A stretch of DNA of 64,000 bases from Nocardia terrae (GTDB taxonomy: Bacteria > Actinomycetota > Actinomycetes > Mycobacteriales > Mycobacteriaceae). The position numbers were made by a program, and so were the translations under genes. This document shows positions 27,132-35,232 of this stretch, one piece after another. How positions within the stretch are numbered: position 1 is the stretch's first letter; every line of letters begins with the position of its first letter. The notes under the pieces were generated by a model. That model was not told where the DNA came from. It did no database searches and worked only from the letters and a program-made list of their open reading frames with translations. The stretch is from positions 408,912-472,911 of the forward strand of contig NZ_WRPP01000007.1 in assembly GCF_009760405.1 (NCBI RefSeq), in the 5' to 3' direction.

Positions 27132-27308
27132 GCATCCCCCTTCCTCGGTTGAGGAAAGTTGTATCCGAGGGCACCGACACATCCGGCCCACCCTGAATCG
27201 TGATGTGAAAATCGTTCTGTCGCTGGCGTTCTGGCCGATCACCAGCTCATTGCCGACCTACAGTTGACTGCGTGTAGCCCGGACATCACACGATCGAAGG
27301 AGCTGGAC

Positions 27309-27422
27309 GTGAACAACCCGCTGAATTTCATTCTCAACGCCCTGAGCCTGGGCTCGTCCTTCGCCCAGGGCATTCTCGGTCTCGGCAGCGATGTGATCGG
27401 CTTGTTCCAACTGTTCTCATAG
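27309..27422 (+). CDS. Possible 37-residue hydrophobic peptide
   Basis: A GTG-started 37-codon frame with a strong ribosome site (GAAGGAG, 27296-27302) 6 nt upstream, ending in TAG at 27420-27422. The product is short, nearly uncharged and amphipathic: begins VNNPLNFILNALSLGSS, has a GILGLGSDVIGLFQLF C-terminus, one Asp, no Cys or basic residue. Third-position G/C is high, as in real genes here. It is divergent from the SWIM operon and 31 nt upstream of the SelW-like gene. I do not recognise a family; a membrane-active or regulatory micropeptide is possible, and a chance ORF cannot be excluded. Confidence 0.5.
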   Translation: MNNPLNFILNALSLGSSFAQGILGLGSDVIGLFQLFS

Positions 27423-27453
27423 GCGCGCGGCAGCCGGCGGTAAGGTCGCGGAC

Positions 27454-27750
27454 ATGCCCCGCGTCGCGATCGAGTACTGCACCCAGTGCCGCTGGCTGCT
27501 CCGTGCGAGTTGGATGGCCCAGGAATTGCTCACCACCTTCACCACCGATCTGTCCGAGGTGGCGCTGGTCCCGGGCGAGGGCGGCGTCTTCCGCATCACC
27601 GTCGACGGCGACCAGGTCTGGGAACGCAAGGCCGACGGCGGATTCCCCGATATCGCGATCCTCAAGCAACGCGTCCGCGACCGCGTGGCGCCGGGCCGAT
27701 CCCTGGGGCATGCGGACAAGCAGGAGGCGTCACCGGCCGAGGGTCCGTAG
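27454..27750 (+). CDS. SelT/SelW/SelH-family (Rdx) thioredoxin-like protein
   Basis: A 98-residue Rdx-family protein with the redox motif near the N-terminus: VAIEYCTQCRWLLRASWMAQ, where C-x-x-C replaces the C-x-x-U of selenoproteins. It continues with ELLTTFTTDLSEVALVPGEG, GGVFRITVDGDQVW and GGFPDIAILKQRVRDRVAPG, all typical of the thioredoxin-like SelW fold. Role is a probable small cytosolic thiol oxidoreductase; the physiological substrate is unknown. It may be co-transcribed with the 37-codon frame upstream and converges on the FmdB-type gene (14-nt gap). Confidence 0.92.
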   Translation: MPRVAIEYCTQCRWLLRASWMAQELLTTFTTDLSEVALVPGEGGVFRITVDGDQVWERKADGGFPDIAILKQRVRDRVAPGRSLGHADKQEASPAEGP

Positions 27751-27764
27751 CGGCTGCCGCCCGG

Positions 27765-27986
27765 CTAGCCGCAGCAGCCACCGCCGCAGCATCCGCCGCC
27801 ACCCGAGGGCGCGGGAGCGGCCGCGGGCGCGGAACCACCGCGCGTCACCGTCCCGAACGTGGTCAGCAGCTTGACCGTGTCGTCATGCCCGGCCGGGCAC
27901 GCCGTGGGCGCGGACGCCTCGGCCATCGGGCGGGTCTTCTCGAAGGTATCGCCGCACTCGCGGCACCGATACGCGTAACTCGGCAC
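27765..27986 (-). CDS. FmdB-family zinc ribbon protein with Cys-rich tail
   Basis: A 73-residue protein. The start is taken at GTG 27986, giving the usual family N-terminus (PSYAYRCRECGDTFEK); an in-frame GTG lies two codons upstream. The first CxxC (YRCRECGD) pairs with a later single Cys (PTACPAGH), forming an FmdB-type zinc ribbon. The tail is unusual: Ala/Pro/Gly-rich, ending GGGGCCGGGCCG with four Cys in two pairs, which could bind another metal or be palmitoyl/thiol reactive. FmdB proteins are putative regulators or assembly factors of metal enzymes; no specific role is evident. Confidence 0.85.
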   Translation of the reverse strand: MPSYAYRCRECGDTFEKTRPMAEASAPTACPAGHDDTVKLLTTFGTVTRGGSAPAAAPAPSGGGGCCGGGCCG

Positions 27987-28088
27987 GCCCACAGCCTAAA
28001 CGACGGGGCACGGCACGCTGACCGCTATCGCGCGGGCGGGCCCCGGTCACTCGGTACCCTCGATTTACGGAGTACGAGGAGGTCTGGA

Positions 28089-29648
28089 GTGAGCACTCGG
28101 TTCTTCGACACGCTGTCGGAACGTGACGGCGCGCCGGTGGCGCGGACCGTGTACGGCGAAGTGTCCGGTTCCATGGACGGGCGGGTCGCCGTGTGGCGCG
28201 GCATTCCCTACGGTGCGAGCACCGGCGGGCCGGGTCGATTCCGGCTGCCGCAGCCCCCGCAATCCTGGACCGGCGTCCGGGCCTGCGACGACTTCGGCGA
28301 TGTCGCACCGCAATCTCCCGGCTTCACCCCGGTGGACGGCAGCCTGCGGATGGGCGAGGACTGCCTCTGGCTCAATGTCTGGGCTCCCGCCGACCCCTCC
28401 GATGAACCGCGCCCGGTCATGGTGTGGCTGCACGGCGGCGCGTTCTGCCTGGGCACCGCCGCCCAGGCCATCTACGACGGCAAGCGCCTGGCCGAGGTCG
28501 GCGAGGTGATCGTGGTCGGCGTGAACTACCGGCTGGGCGCGCTCGGCTTCCTGGACTTGTCCTCGCTCGGCGACGATTTCACCCCGAATCTGGGCTTGCA
28601 CGATCAGATCGCCGCGCTGCAGTGGGTGCGCGACAATATCGCGGCCTTCGGCGGCGACCCCGGCAATGTCACGCTCTTCGGCGAATCCTCGGGCGCGGGC
28701 TGCGTGACCGCCCTGCTCACCTCGCCGCTCTCGGCGGGCCTGTTCCACCGCGCTATCGCCCAATCCCCGCCCGCCACCACGGTTTTCGGCCCCGAACGCG
28801 CCGCCGTGGTCGCCAAACGGTACCTGGAACTGCTCGAACTCACCCCCGACCGCTCGGCCGAGCTGCTCACCATGCCCGTCGAGCGCATGATCACCGCCGC
28901 GGGCACCCTGCTCGACGAGGTGCCGCTGCGCGAACCCGGCCGCCTGGCCGCGGCGCCCGTGGTGGACGGCAACCTGCTGCCCGCCTATCCGAGTGAGCGC
29001 TTCCAGCAAGGCCGTTCGCATCGGGTGCCGCTGATCATCGGCACCAACAAGGACGAGGCGTCGCTGTTCCGGCTGTTCCGTTCGCCCATCATGCCCGTCA
29101 CCCCCGACGCGGTGAACGGCATGCTGCGCGGGGTGGCGGCCGAGCATCCGGGTCTGTCGCCGGAGCGGCTGGCCCAGATCGCGGCGGCCTACGAATCCAG
29201 CACGCCGCGCGGCGCGCTCACCATGTCCACCGACGCCGCCTTCCGCATGCCCTCGCACTGGGTGGCCGACGCCCATTCCGCGCACTCGCCGACCTGGATG
29301 TACCGCTTCGACCACGCCACCCCGATGCTCAAGGCGGCCCGGGTCGGCGCGGGGCACGCCACCGAATTGCCTTATGTCTTCGGCAATTTCGGCTCCTTCG
29401 ACTACGACCCGACCTTCTGGCTCGGCGGACGCGCCGCGGCGCAGAAGGTTTCGGGCCGCATGATGCGCCGCTGGCTGGCCTTCGCCGGCTACGGCGTCCC
29501 GGCCGCCATCGACGGGTCCAAGCACTGGCGCCCCTACAGCGCCGCCACCCGGACCACCCTGGTCATCGACGCCGTGGACCGCCTGGTCGACGATCCCGAC
29601 CACGACCGCAACAGCATCTGGGGCGACGACGTCGTCGGGTTCTACTGA
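28089..29648 (+). CDS. Type-B carboxylesterase
   Basis: A 519-residue alpha/beta-hydrolase of the carboxylesterase/p-nitrobenzyl-esterase family. GTG 28089 has AGGAGG about 6 nt upstream. Visible: N-terminal VAVWRGIPYGAST, oxyanion-hole loop VMVWLHGGAFCLGT, nucleophile elbow TLFGESSGAGCV, acidic residue in GTNKDEASLFRLF, and catalytic His in GAGHATELPYVFG. No signal peptide, so cytosolic. It should hydrolyse esters of hydrophobic acids or alcohols. It converges on the cytochrome P450 gene with a 7-nt 3' overlap, so the two are not an operon despite being metabolic neighbours. Confidence 0.94.
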   Translation: MSTRFFDTLSERDGAPVARTVYGEVSGSMDGRVAVWRGIPYGASTGGPGRFRLPQPPQSWTGVRACDDFGDVAPQSPGFTPVDGSLRMGEDCLWLNVWAPADPSDEPRPVMVWLHGGAFCLGTAAQAIYDGKRLAEVGEVIVVGVNYRLGALGFLDLSSLGDDFTPNLGLHDQIAALQWVRDNIAAFGGDPGNVTLFGESSGAGCVTALLTSPLSAGLFHRAIAQSPPATTVFGPERAAVVAKRYLELLELTPDRSAELLTMPVERMITAAGTLLDEVPLREPGRLAAAPVVDGNLLPAYPSERFQQGRSHRVPLIIGTNKDEASLFRLFRSPIMPVTPDAVNGMLRGVAAEHPGLSPERLAQIAAAYESSTPRGALTMSTDAAFRMPSHWVADAHSAHSPTWMYRFDHATPMLKAARVGAGHATELPYVFGNFGSFDYDPTFWLGGRAAAQKVSGRMMRRWLAFAGYGVPAAIDGSKHWRPYSAATRTTLVIDAVDRLVDDPDHDRNSIWGDDVVGFY

Positions 29649-30943
29649 ACGACCGCGGTCGCGCGCTGCCCGAGCCGGGCGGGCATGTGCGCGTAGCCGT
29701 GCAGGGTGTAGAGCGGACGGCGCTGCGGCGCACCGGACAGCGCCAGGTTCGGGAAGTTGTCGAACAGGGACCGCAGCGCGTACACGCCCTCCATCCGCGC
29801 CAGGCTCGCGCCCAGGCAGGTGTGGATGCCGCTGGAGAACGTCAAGTGCTCCTTGGCATTCGACCGCGTGATGTCGAACCGGTTGGGGTCCTCGAACTTG
29901 TCGGGATCACGATTGGCCCCGGCCAGCGACATCACGATCACGGTGCCCGCCGGTAGCGTGAAGCCCCCGATCTCCGCGTCGCACAGTGCGATACGCGCGG
30001 TCATGGTCACCGGCGGATCGAAGCGCAGGATCTCGTCCACGGCCTGCGGCCACAGCTCCGGGTCCTCGCGCAGTTTGGCCAATTGCTCCGGATGCGACAG
30101 CAATTGGACGATGCCGTTGCCGATCAGATTGACCGTGGTCTCGAAGCCCGCGCCCATGAGCAGGCTCGCGGTGGCCTTCAGCTCCCGGTCGTCCAGATCG
30201 CCCGCGGTGACCAGGCTGCTGAGAATGTCCTCGCCCGGCTCGCTCCGCAGTTGCGCCAGATGCCCGTCCAGATAGCGGTCCATGACGCCCATGGCCAGAT
30301 AGGCGTCGCGCCAGGTCCGCCACGAGATGCCGATATCGAGCAGCGGACTGCCGGCGTCACCCCAGGCCAGGAACTCGTCGCGCTTGTCCTGGGGGAAGCC
30401 CAGCATCTCGGCGATGATGGCGATCGGCACCTGCTGGGCGAAGTTCTCGATCAGATCGGCCGAGCCGTCCGGCGGTAGCGCGTTCAGCAGTTCGGCGGTC
30501 ACCGACTCCACCCGGTCGCGCAGCCGCCCGATGGCGCGCGGGGTGAACGCCGCCGACACCGACTTGCGCAGCCGCGTGTGCTCGGGCGGATCCATCATCA
30601 GCATGGACGGCGGCTCCACCGGATTGGGTGGGGTCGGCGCCTTCTTCATGCTGTTGCGCAGCCACTGCGGCATATCCAGGCCGTCGGGGCCGAACGAACC
30701 GAATCTGTTGTCGCGCAGCATGGTTCGAATGAGATCGTAGTCCGTGGTCGCCGAGAAGTAGGCGCTGTGCACCAGGCGTCCCCGCGCCCGGATCGCCTCG
30801 ATCTGCGGGTAGGGGTCCCGTAGCGCCTCCGGTGTGGTGATCAACCGCGCGAACGGGTTGTCGCCGCGAGCCTGCAGCCGCAGGAACCACCGCGCCCCAC
30901 CCTGTTCGACCACCCAGCGTGTCCAATACCGTGGACTCATCAT
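29642..30943 (-). CDS. Cytochrome P450
   Basis: A 433-residue soluble bacterial P450. The oxygen-binding I-helix reads LLMGAGFETTVNLIG (Glu-Thr pair), the K-helix ExxR is in VDEILRFDPPV, and the haem loop is FSSGIHTCLGASLAR with the proximal Cys. Mono-oxygenates an unknown substrate using electrons from ferredoxin/reductase not encoded here. ATG 30943 has GGGAG 7 nt upstream; a second ATG follows directly. An 18-bp perfect palindrome at 31025-31042 lies about 80 bp upstream and may be its operator. Confidence 0.96.
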   Translation of the reverse strand: MMSPRYWTRWVVEQGGARWFLRLQARGDNPFARLITTPEALRDPYPQIEAIRARGRLVHSAYFSATTDYDLIRTMLRDNRFGSFGPDGLDMPQWLRNSMKKAPTPPNPVEPPSMLMMDPPEHTRLRKSVSAAFTPRAIGRLRDRVESVTAELLNALPPDGSADLIENFAQQVPIAIIAEMLGFPQDKRDEFLAWGDAGSPLLDIGISWRTWRDAYLAMGVMDRYLDGHLAQLRSEPGEDILSSLVTAGDLDDRELKATASLLMGAGFETTVNLIGNGIVQLLSHPEQLAKLREDPELWPQAVDEILRFDPPVTMTARIALCDAEIGGFTLPAGTVIVMSLAGANRDPDKFEDPNRFDITRSNAKEHLTFSSGIHTCLGASLARMEGVYALRSLFDNFPNLALSGAPQRRPLYTLHGYAHMPARLGQRATAVVQ

Positions 30944-31024
30944 CGCCAGACTCCCTCGTCGTCGGATGCTTCCACGGTACGGAAGCCGTTGCGGGGGAGG
31001 AACATCCCGCGGAGGGAACCCGGT

Positions 31025-31042
31025 CTCCTACCCGGGTAGGAG
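31025..31042. promoter_or_regulatory. 18-bp perfect palindrome upstream of the P450 gene
   Basis: CTCCTACCC followed directly by GGGTAGGAG, ending 1 nt from the stop of the TIGR03089 gene and 82 nt upstream of the P450 ATG. With no loop it is better suited to binding a dimeric regulator than to forming a terminator. Confidence 0.5.
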
Positions 31043-31759
31043 TCAAGAACGCTGGACGGTGACCCTTTCCGAGGCGATGCGGCGTTCCCGCCCGCCCGGA
31101 TCCTGATTGGCCACCTGCACCAGCGACGCGCCCGCGGCCAGCACCGCCACGAACCCGTCGATCAATTCGTCCGGGGTGTCCCACGAGCCGGTCGAGAGCA
31201 CCCGGTCCTCGCTGGTGAACCCCTGTCGCGCCGCGGATTTACGGGCGCGTTCCAGCACTTCCGACACCGACGATCCGTCCAGCGCGCAGCCGATGCCGCC
31301 CGGCCGGAACTGGTCTCCGTGCACTCGCACCGAGGTCGCGTAATCAGTGATACCGACCGGAAGGTTCTTCACCGGCATCCCCATCGGATCCAGCGACAGC
31401 GCCGCCACCTCCGCGATCCCGTCGGCCTCGTCGATCCGGTCCGCGGTCACCAGCGCCAGCTCCGCGTCCGGATCGGCGTGCAGCACCACCTCGACGCCCG
31501 CCCACCAGCAGCCCAGCAGCACGGCCGCGGTCTGCCAGTGCGCCGGCAGCAGCACCGCCACCCGCGCCCCGGAGGACAGCCCGAACTCGTCGCGAATCAT
31601 ATTGGCGGTCTTGGCCGCCCAGTTGGCCAGCGTCAGCGCGGATAGCTCGATCCGCGCGCCGGTGGCGTCGTCGTAGAAGGTGATGCGCGGTCCCGCGGGA
31701 TCACGGGCGAGGATGGGGTCGAGTACCGCTTCGGTGAGGGTCTCGTTCAGTTCACGCAT
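31043..31759 (-). CDS. TIGR03089 family protein (truncated acyl-CoA synthetase-like)
   Basis: A 238-residue protein resembling the N-terminal part of AMP-forming ligases: ITFYDDATGARIELSALTLA, NWAAKTANMIRDEFGL, ARVAVLLPAHWQTAAVLLGC, WWAGVEVVLHADPDAELALV. It lacks the adenylation P-loop and the C-terminal lid, so it is unlikely to be a ligase. It corresponds by position to M. tuberculosis Rv3268 beside lcp1. The ATG overlaps the lcp1 stop by 13 nt, indicating one transcript. Function unknown. Confidence 0.85.
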   Translation of the reverse strand: MRELNETLTEAVLDPILARDPAGPRITFYDDATGARIELSALTLANWAAKTANMIRDEFGLSSGARVAVLLPAHWQTAAVLLGCWWAGVEVVLHADPDAELALVTADRIDEADGIAEVAALSLDPMGMPVKNLPVGITDYATSVRVHGDQFRPGGIGCALDGSSVSEVLERARKSAARQGFTSEDRVLSTGSWDTPDELIDGFVAVLAAGASLVQVANQDPGGRERRIASERVTVQRS

Positions 31760-33279
31760 TTCGGTCCGTTCGTACCGGCGTCGATGGGTGGGGCGGGCGG
31801 CACCGGGGTCGCGGTCGAACCACCTCCGGAGAAGTCGAACGTACTACTGCCCGTCGCCGAACCCGGACCAGAATAGTCACTCGCCAGCACCACCCGGACC
31901 GCCCCCTCGGGGAGTCCCGGCTCGGCCATCACCGGCAATCCGCCCAGCGCCTGCGCCACCGCGCGCGCCTTTTCCGAACCCGCCGACGCCGCCAGCACCC
32001 GGCTGCTCTGCACCGGCCCGCCGATCCAGTTGTCCACTGTCCCGGTACGGAATCCCTTGGCCGTCAACGCTTGTGCGGCCTGTCCGGCCAGCCCGCCGGT
32101 ACCCGAGGCGTTGTACACGTCGACGGTGACCATGGACGGATCGATCCCGCCGTCACCCTCGCCCTCGTCGTCGCCGACCGCCTTGGCCACGAACTTCTGC
32201 ACCGCCGGCGGATCCACCCGCACGACCGATTCGCCGTTGTCGGTCCAGCCGTTGAGATCCTTGACCGGAATGGTCTCGAACTTCACCTGCCCGCCGGAGA
32301 GGTCCTGCAGCTCGTGCAGGAAGCCGAGCACGTCCCAGCCGTCGTCGAGCACCACCGTGCGGCCCACGGCATTGCTGAGATCCTGCAGCCGGGACGGGCT
32401 GGTCAGCACCTTGGCGCTGAGCACCTGATGCACCAGCTGCGCCATGTACACCTGCTGGCGCACGATGCGGTCGATATCGCCGCGCGGCAGCTCGTGGCGC
32501 TGGCGCACGAAGCTCAAAGCCTGTGCGCCATTGAGCTTCTGCGGCCCGGCCGGAAAGTCCGCGCCCGACAGCGGTTCGTCCACCGGGTTGTTCAGGCACA
32601 CCTCGACGCCGCCGACGGCATCGGTGAGCAGCACGAAGCCCAGCAGCCCGACCTCGGCGTAGTGATCGACGGTGATCCCGGTGAGGTTGGCCACCGACTT
32701 CACCAGTGCCTGCCGCCCGGCCTGCGTCGAGCGGCGGTCCGCCTCGGCGGGGGAGACGCCCTGGTCGATCAGCTTCTGCTGGGTGGTGAACTTGGTGACA
32801 CCGAAGGCCGAATTGATCTTTCCCATCCCCAGCCCCGGAATGTCCACGTACGAGTCGCGCGGAATCGAGATCGCCGTGGCCGAACTGCCGTCATTGGGCA
32901 CCCGGATGAGCACGATGGTGTCGGTATTGAGCCCGCCCTCGCCGTCGTCGCCCGCGTGCAGCATGGCCAATTCGTCCTGGGTGAGCGGATTCCCGTGCGC
33001 GTCGGTGCGCGAGTCGATGCCGACCATCAGGATGTCGGTCGCCCCATCGGACTTGCCGCCGCCCAGCCCGAGATTGCCGATCCGCTCGATACTGGACACC
33101 AGCTGATCCACGCTGTGCCAGCCCAGCCCGGTCACCACCAGTACCAGCGCCGCGACCGCCGCCGCCAGCACGCGACCCGGGGTGACCGGGAAACGCGAGC
33201 GGCGCGACGAGAGCGGCACGGATGCCCAGGAACTGTCCGGCAACCGATCGTCCTTTCGAAAGCGCGGGATTTCCCCCAC
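31747..33279 (-). CDS. lcp1: LytR-CpsA-Psr ligase (Lcp1/Rv3267-like)
   Basis: A 510-residue membrane-anchored enzyme that attaches arabinogalactan to peptidoglycan. It has one N-terminal helix (VLAAAVAALVLVVTGLGW, about residues 37-54), an LCP domain (ILMVGIDSRTDAHGNPLTQD; AISIPRDSYVDIPG; KINSAFGVT; GGVEVCLNNPV; LSFVRQRHELPRGDIDRIVR) and a C-terminal LytR_C domain (VDVYNASGTGGLAGQAAQAL). GTG 33279 lies 5 nt after TAGCCT and could be leaderless; TTG 33243 with AAAGGA 7 nt upstream is the alternative. It is divergent from rmlD, with which it shares the arabinogalactan linker pathway, and overlaps the TIGR03089 gene, as in M. tuberculosis. Confidence 0.92.
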   Translation of the reverse strand: MGEIPRFRKDDRLPDSSWASVPLSSRRSRFPVTPGRVLAAAVAALVLVVTGLGWHSVDQLVSSIERIGNLGLGGGKSDGATDILMVGIDSRTDAHGNPLTQDELAMLHAGDDGEGGLNTDTIVLIRVPNDGSSATAISIPRDSYVDIPGLGMGKINSAFGVTKFTTQQKLIDQGVSPAEADRRSTQAGRQALVKSVANLTGITVDHYAEVGLLGFVLLTDAVGGVEVCLNNPVDEPLSGADFPAGPQKLNGAQALSFVRQRHELPRGDIDRIVRQQVYMAQLVHQVLSAKVLTSPSRLQDLSNAVGRTVVLDDGWDVLGFLHELQDLSGGQVKFETIPVKDLNGWTDNGESVVRVDPPAVQKFVAKAVGDDEGEGDGGIDPSMVTVDVYNASGTGGLAGQAAQALTAKGFRTGTVDNWIGGPVQSSRVLAASAGSEKARAVAQALGGLPVMAEPGLPEGAVRVVLASDYSGPGSATGSSTFDFSGGGSTATPVPPAPPIDAGTNGPKCVN

Positions 33280-33284
33280 TCTGC

Positions 33285-33290
33285 AGGCTA
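33285..33290 (-). promoter_or_regulatory. -10 element for lcp1 (TAGCCT)
   Basis: TAGCCT on the minus strand, 5 nt before GTG 33279. It supports transcription starting near that GTG, giving either a leaderless message or a 36-nt leader ending at TTG 33243. Confidence 0.4.
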
Positions 33291-33383
33291 GTGGCGTTAA
33301 CCAGCATGTTGCAGTAGCGCGGGCTCCGTGAGTCGTGCGACGTCGCCCGGATACCACCGCGCACCCGTGCCACACTTGCAGCC

Positions 33384-34256
33384 GTGAGTGCCGACAACAC
33401 GAGTCCGACCAGGCTTTTGGTGACCGGAGCCGGCGGCCAGCTCGGTCGAGCGGTCATGGCGCTGGCGCCGGGGGCACGTGGGCTGTCCCACACCGATCTC
33501 GACATCACCGATCCGGAGGGTGTGCGCAAGGTCGTGGGCGAGGGGGACGTGCTGATCAACTGCGCGGCCTACACCGCCGTCGATCGGGCCGAAACCGAGG
33601 AGGCGGCCGCCTTCGCCATCAATGCCACCGGGCCGGGTGTGCTCGCCCGCGTCTGCGCGGAGGCGGGCGCGCGGCTCGTTCACGTCTCCACCGACTATGT
33701 GTTCCCCGGGACCGCGTCCCAGCCCTACGAACCGGACGATCCGACCGGTCCGTCGACGGTCTACGGCCGCTCGAAACTCGCGGGGGAGCAAGCGGTTCTG
33801 GAGTTCGCCCCGGACGCGCACATCGTCCGCACGGCCTGGGTCTACACCGGAACGGGCGCCGACTTCGTCGCCACCATGCGCCGCCTGGAACGCGAACGCG
33901 ACACCATCACCGTCGTGAACGATCAGATCGGCTCACCCACCTACGCCCCGGATCTCGCGGCGGGCCTGCTCGAGCTGGCTGCCAAGCCCGCTGCCCCGCG
34001 AATCCTGCACGCCACCAATGCCGGACAAGCCAGTTGGTTCGATCTTGCCCAGGCGGTCTTCACCGGCCTCGGCGCGGACCCCGCCCGCGTACGGCCTTGC
34101 GGCACCGAGGATTTCCCGAGACCCGCTCCGCGCCCGGCATATTCGGTCCTTTCGGGCAATTCGTGGGCCGCCGCGGGCCTGTCGCCGCTGCGGCACTGGA
34201 AGCTGGCACTGAACGACGCACTGATAGCCATCTCCGACTATCCTGGGCCCCCGTGA
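33384..34256 (+). CDS. rmlD: dTDP-4-dehydrorhamnose reductase
   Basis: A 290-residue short-chain reductase performing the last step of dTDP-L-rhamnose synthesis. It has the NAD(P)-binding VTGAGGQLGRAV, INCAAYTAVDRAE, the catalytic Thr-Tyr-Lys set (VHVSTDYVFPG; STVYGRSKLAGE) and RTAWVYTGTGADFVATM. The rhamnose feeds the rhamnosyl-GlcNAc linker of arabinogalactan made by wbbL, whose GTG overlaps the rmlD stop by 4 nt. The GTG start is probably leaderless, with CACACT 7 nt upstream. The order rmlD-wbbL-manB matches Rv3266c-Rv3265c-Rv3264c. Confidence 0.96.
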   Translation: MSADNTSPTRLLVTGAGGQLGRAVMALAPGARGLSHTDLDITDPEGVRKVVGEGDVLINCAAYTAVDRAETEEAAAFAINATGPGVLARVCAEAGARLVHVSTDYVFPGTASQPYEPDDPTGPSTVYGRSKLAGEQAVLEFAPDAHIVRTAWVYTGTGADFVATMRRLERERDTITVVNDQIGSPTYAPDLAAGLLELAAKPAAPRILHATNAGQASWFDLAQAVFTGLGADPARVRPCGTEDFPRPAPRPAYSVLSGNSWAAAGLSPLRHWKLALNDALIAISDYPGPP

Positions 34257-35173
34257 GCCCCTCGGATTCTGTCGGACAGCCCCCCGCCGCGGCGAAAAAA
34301 CCGCAGCTGGCAGTCGTCACGGTGACCTACTCGCCCGGCGAGCACCTGGAACACTTCATCAGCACGCTGACCACCGCGACCAGTGAGAAGCCGCAGGTCA
34401 TCCTGGCCGACAACGGCTCGGTCGACGGCACCCCGGAACTGGCCGCAGAGGCCAACGCCCACGTGCGGCTGCTGCGCACCGGCGGCAATATCGGATACGG
34501 CGGGGCCATCAACCGCGCGGTCGCGGAGATCGACCCGGACATCGAATTCATCGTGATCGCCAACCCGGACGTGCGCTGGGGCACCGACTCCATCGACGAA
34601 CTGCTGGCCGCCGCCCGCCGCTGGCCGCGCGCGGGCGCGCTGGGCCCGATGGTGCTCGAGCCGGACGGCAGCCGCTACCCCTCGGCGCGCTCGGTGCCGG
34701 GCATCGCCGACGGCGCGGGCCACGCCATCCTCGGGACCATCTGGCCCAAGAACCCGTGGACGCTGCGCTACCGCCAGGACAACGAGGCGGTTTCCGAGCG
34801 CTCGGTGGGCTGGCTGTCGGGTTCGTGCCTGCTGGTGCGACGCGCGGCCTTCGATTCCATCGAGGGATTCGATTCGCGCTACTTCATGTACATGGAGGAC
34901 GTGGACTTCGGTGACCGCATGGGCAGGGCGGGCTGGCACAATGTGTTCGTGCCGTCCGCGGAGGTCACGCACGCCAAGGGGCACGCCGCGGGTCGTCACC
35001 CGGAAACCATGCTCCCGGCGCATCACGCCAGCGCCTATCGTTTCCAGGCCGACCGGCATCCGCACTGGTGGCAGGCTCCGCTTCGAGTCGCGCTGAAGGC
35101 TGGACTTGCGATTCGTTGCAGGCTTGCGGTTCGATCCGCACTGCGCGAACGTGATCGAAACAACGGTGTTTAA
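34253..35173 (+). CDS. wbbL: GlcNAc-diphosphodecaprenol L-rhamnosyltransferase
   Basis: A 306-residue GT2-family transferase that adds L-rhamnose from dTDP-rhamnose to decaprenyl-PP-GlcNAc, forming the arabinogalactan-peptidoglycan linker; essential in mycobacteria. Starts at GTG 34253 (GTGA overlap with rmlD). Key motifs: LAVVTVTYSPGEHLEHF, ILADNGSVDGTPELA, GGNIGYGGAINRAV, IANPDVRWG (metal/nucleotide site) and RYFMYMEDVDFGDRMGRAGW (catalytic acidic cluster). A basic C-terminal stretch suggests peripheral membrane association, typical for this enzyme. Confidence 0.96.
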   Translation: MSPSDSVGQPPAAAKKPQLAVVTVTYSPGEHLEHFISTLTTATSEKPQVILADNGSVDGTPELAAEANAHVRLLRTGGNIGYGGAINRAVAEIDPDIEFIVIANPDVRWGTDSIDELLAAARRWPRAGALGPMVLEPDGSRYPSARSVPGIADGAGHAILGTIWPKNPWTLRYRQDNEAVSERSVGWLSGSCLLVRRAAFDSIEGFDSRYFMYMEDVDFGDRMGRAGWHNVFVPSAEVTHAKGHAAGRHPETMLPAHHASAYRFQADRHPHWWQAPLRVALKAGLAIRCRLAVRSALRERDRNNGV

Positions 35174-35232
35174 CTTCAAGCACGGTTAGCATCGCGGGCG
35201 CGCATTCCTGACAACCTGACACAGGGGAGAAA

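Noticed and set aside
27469..27486. Selenocysteine codon in the SelW-like protein
   Set aside because: The redox motif is encoded by two ordinary Cys codons (CTQC); there is no in-frame TGA.
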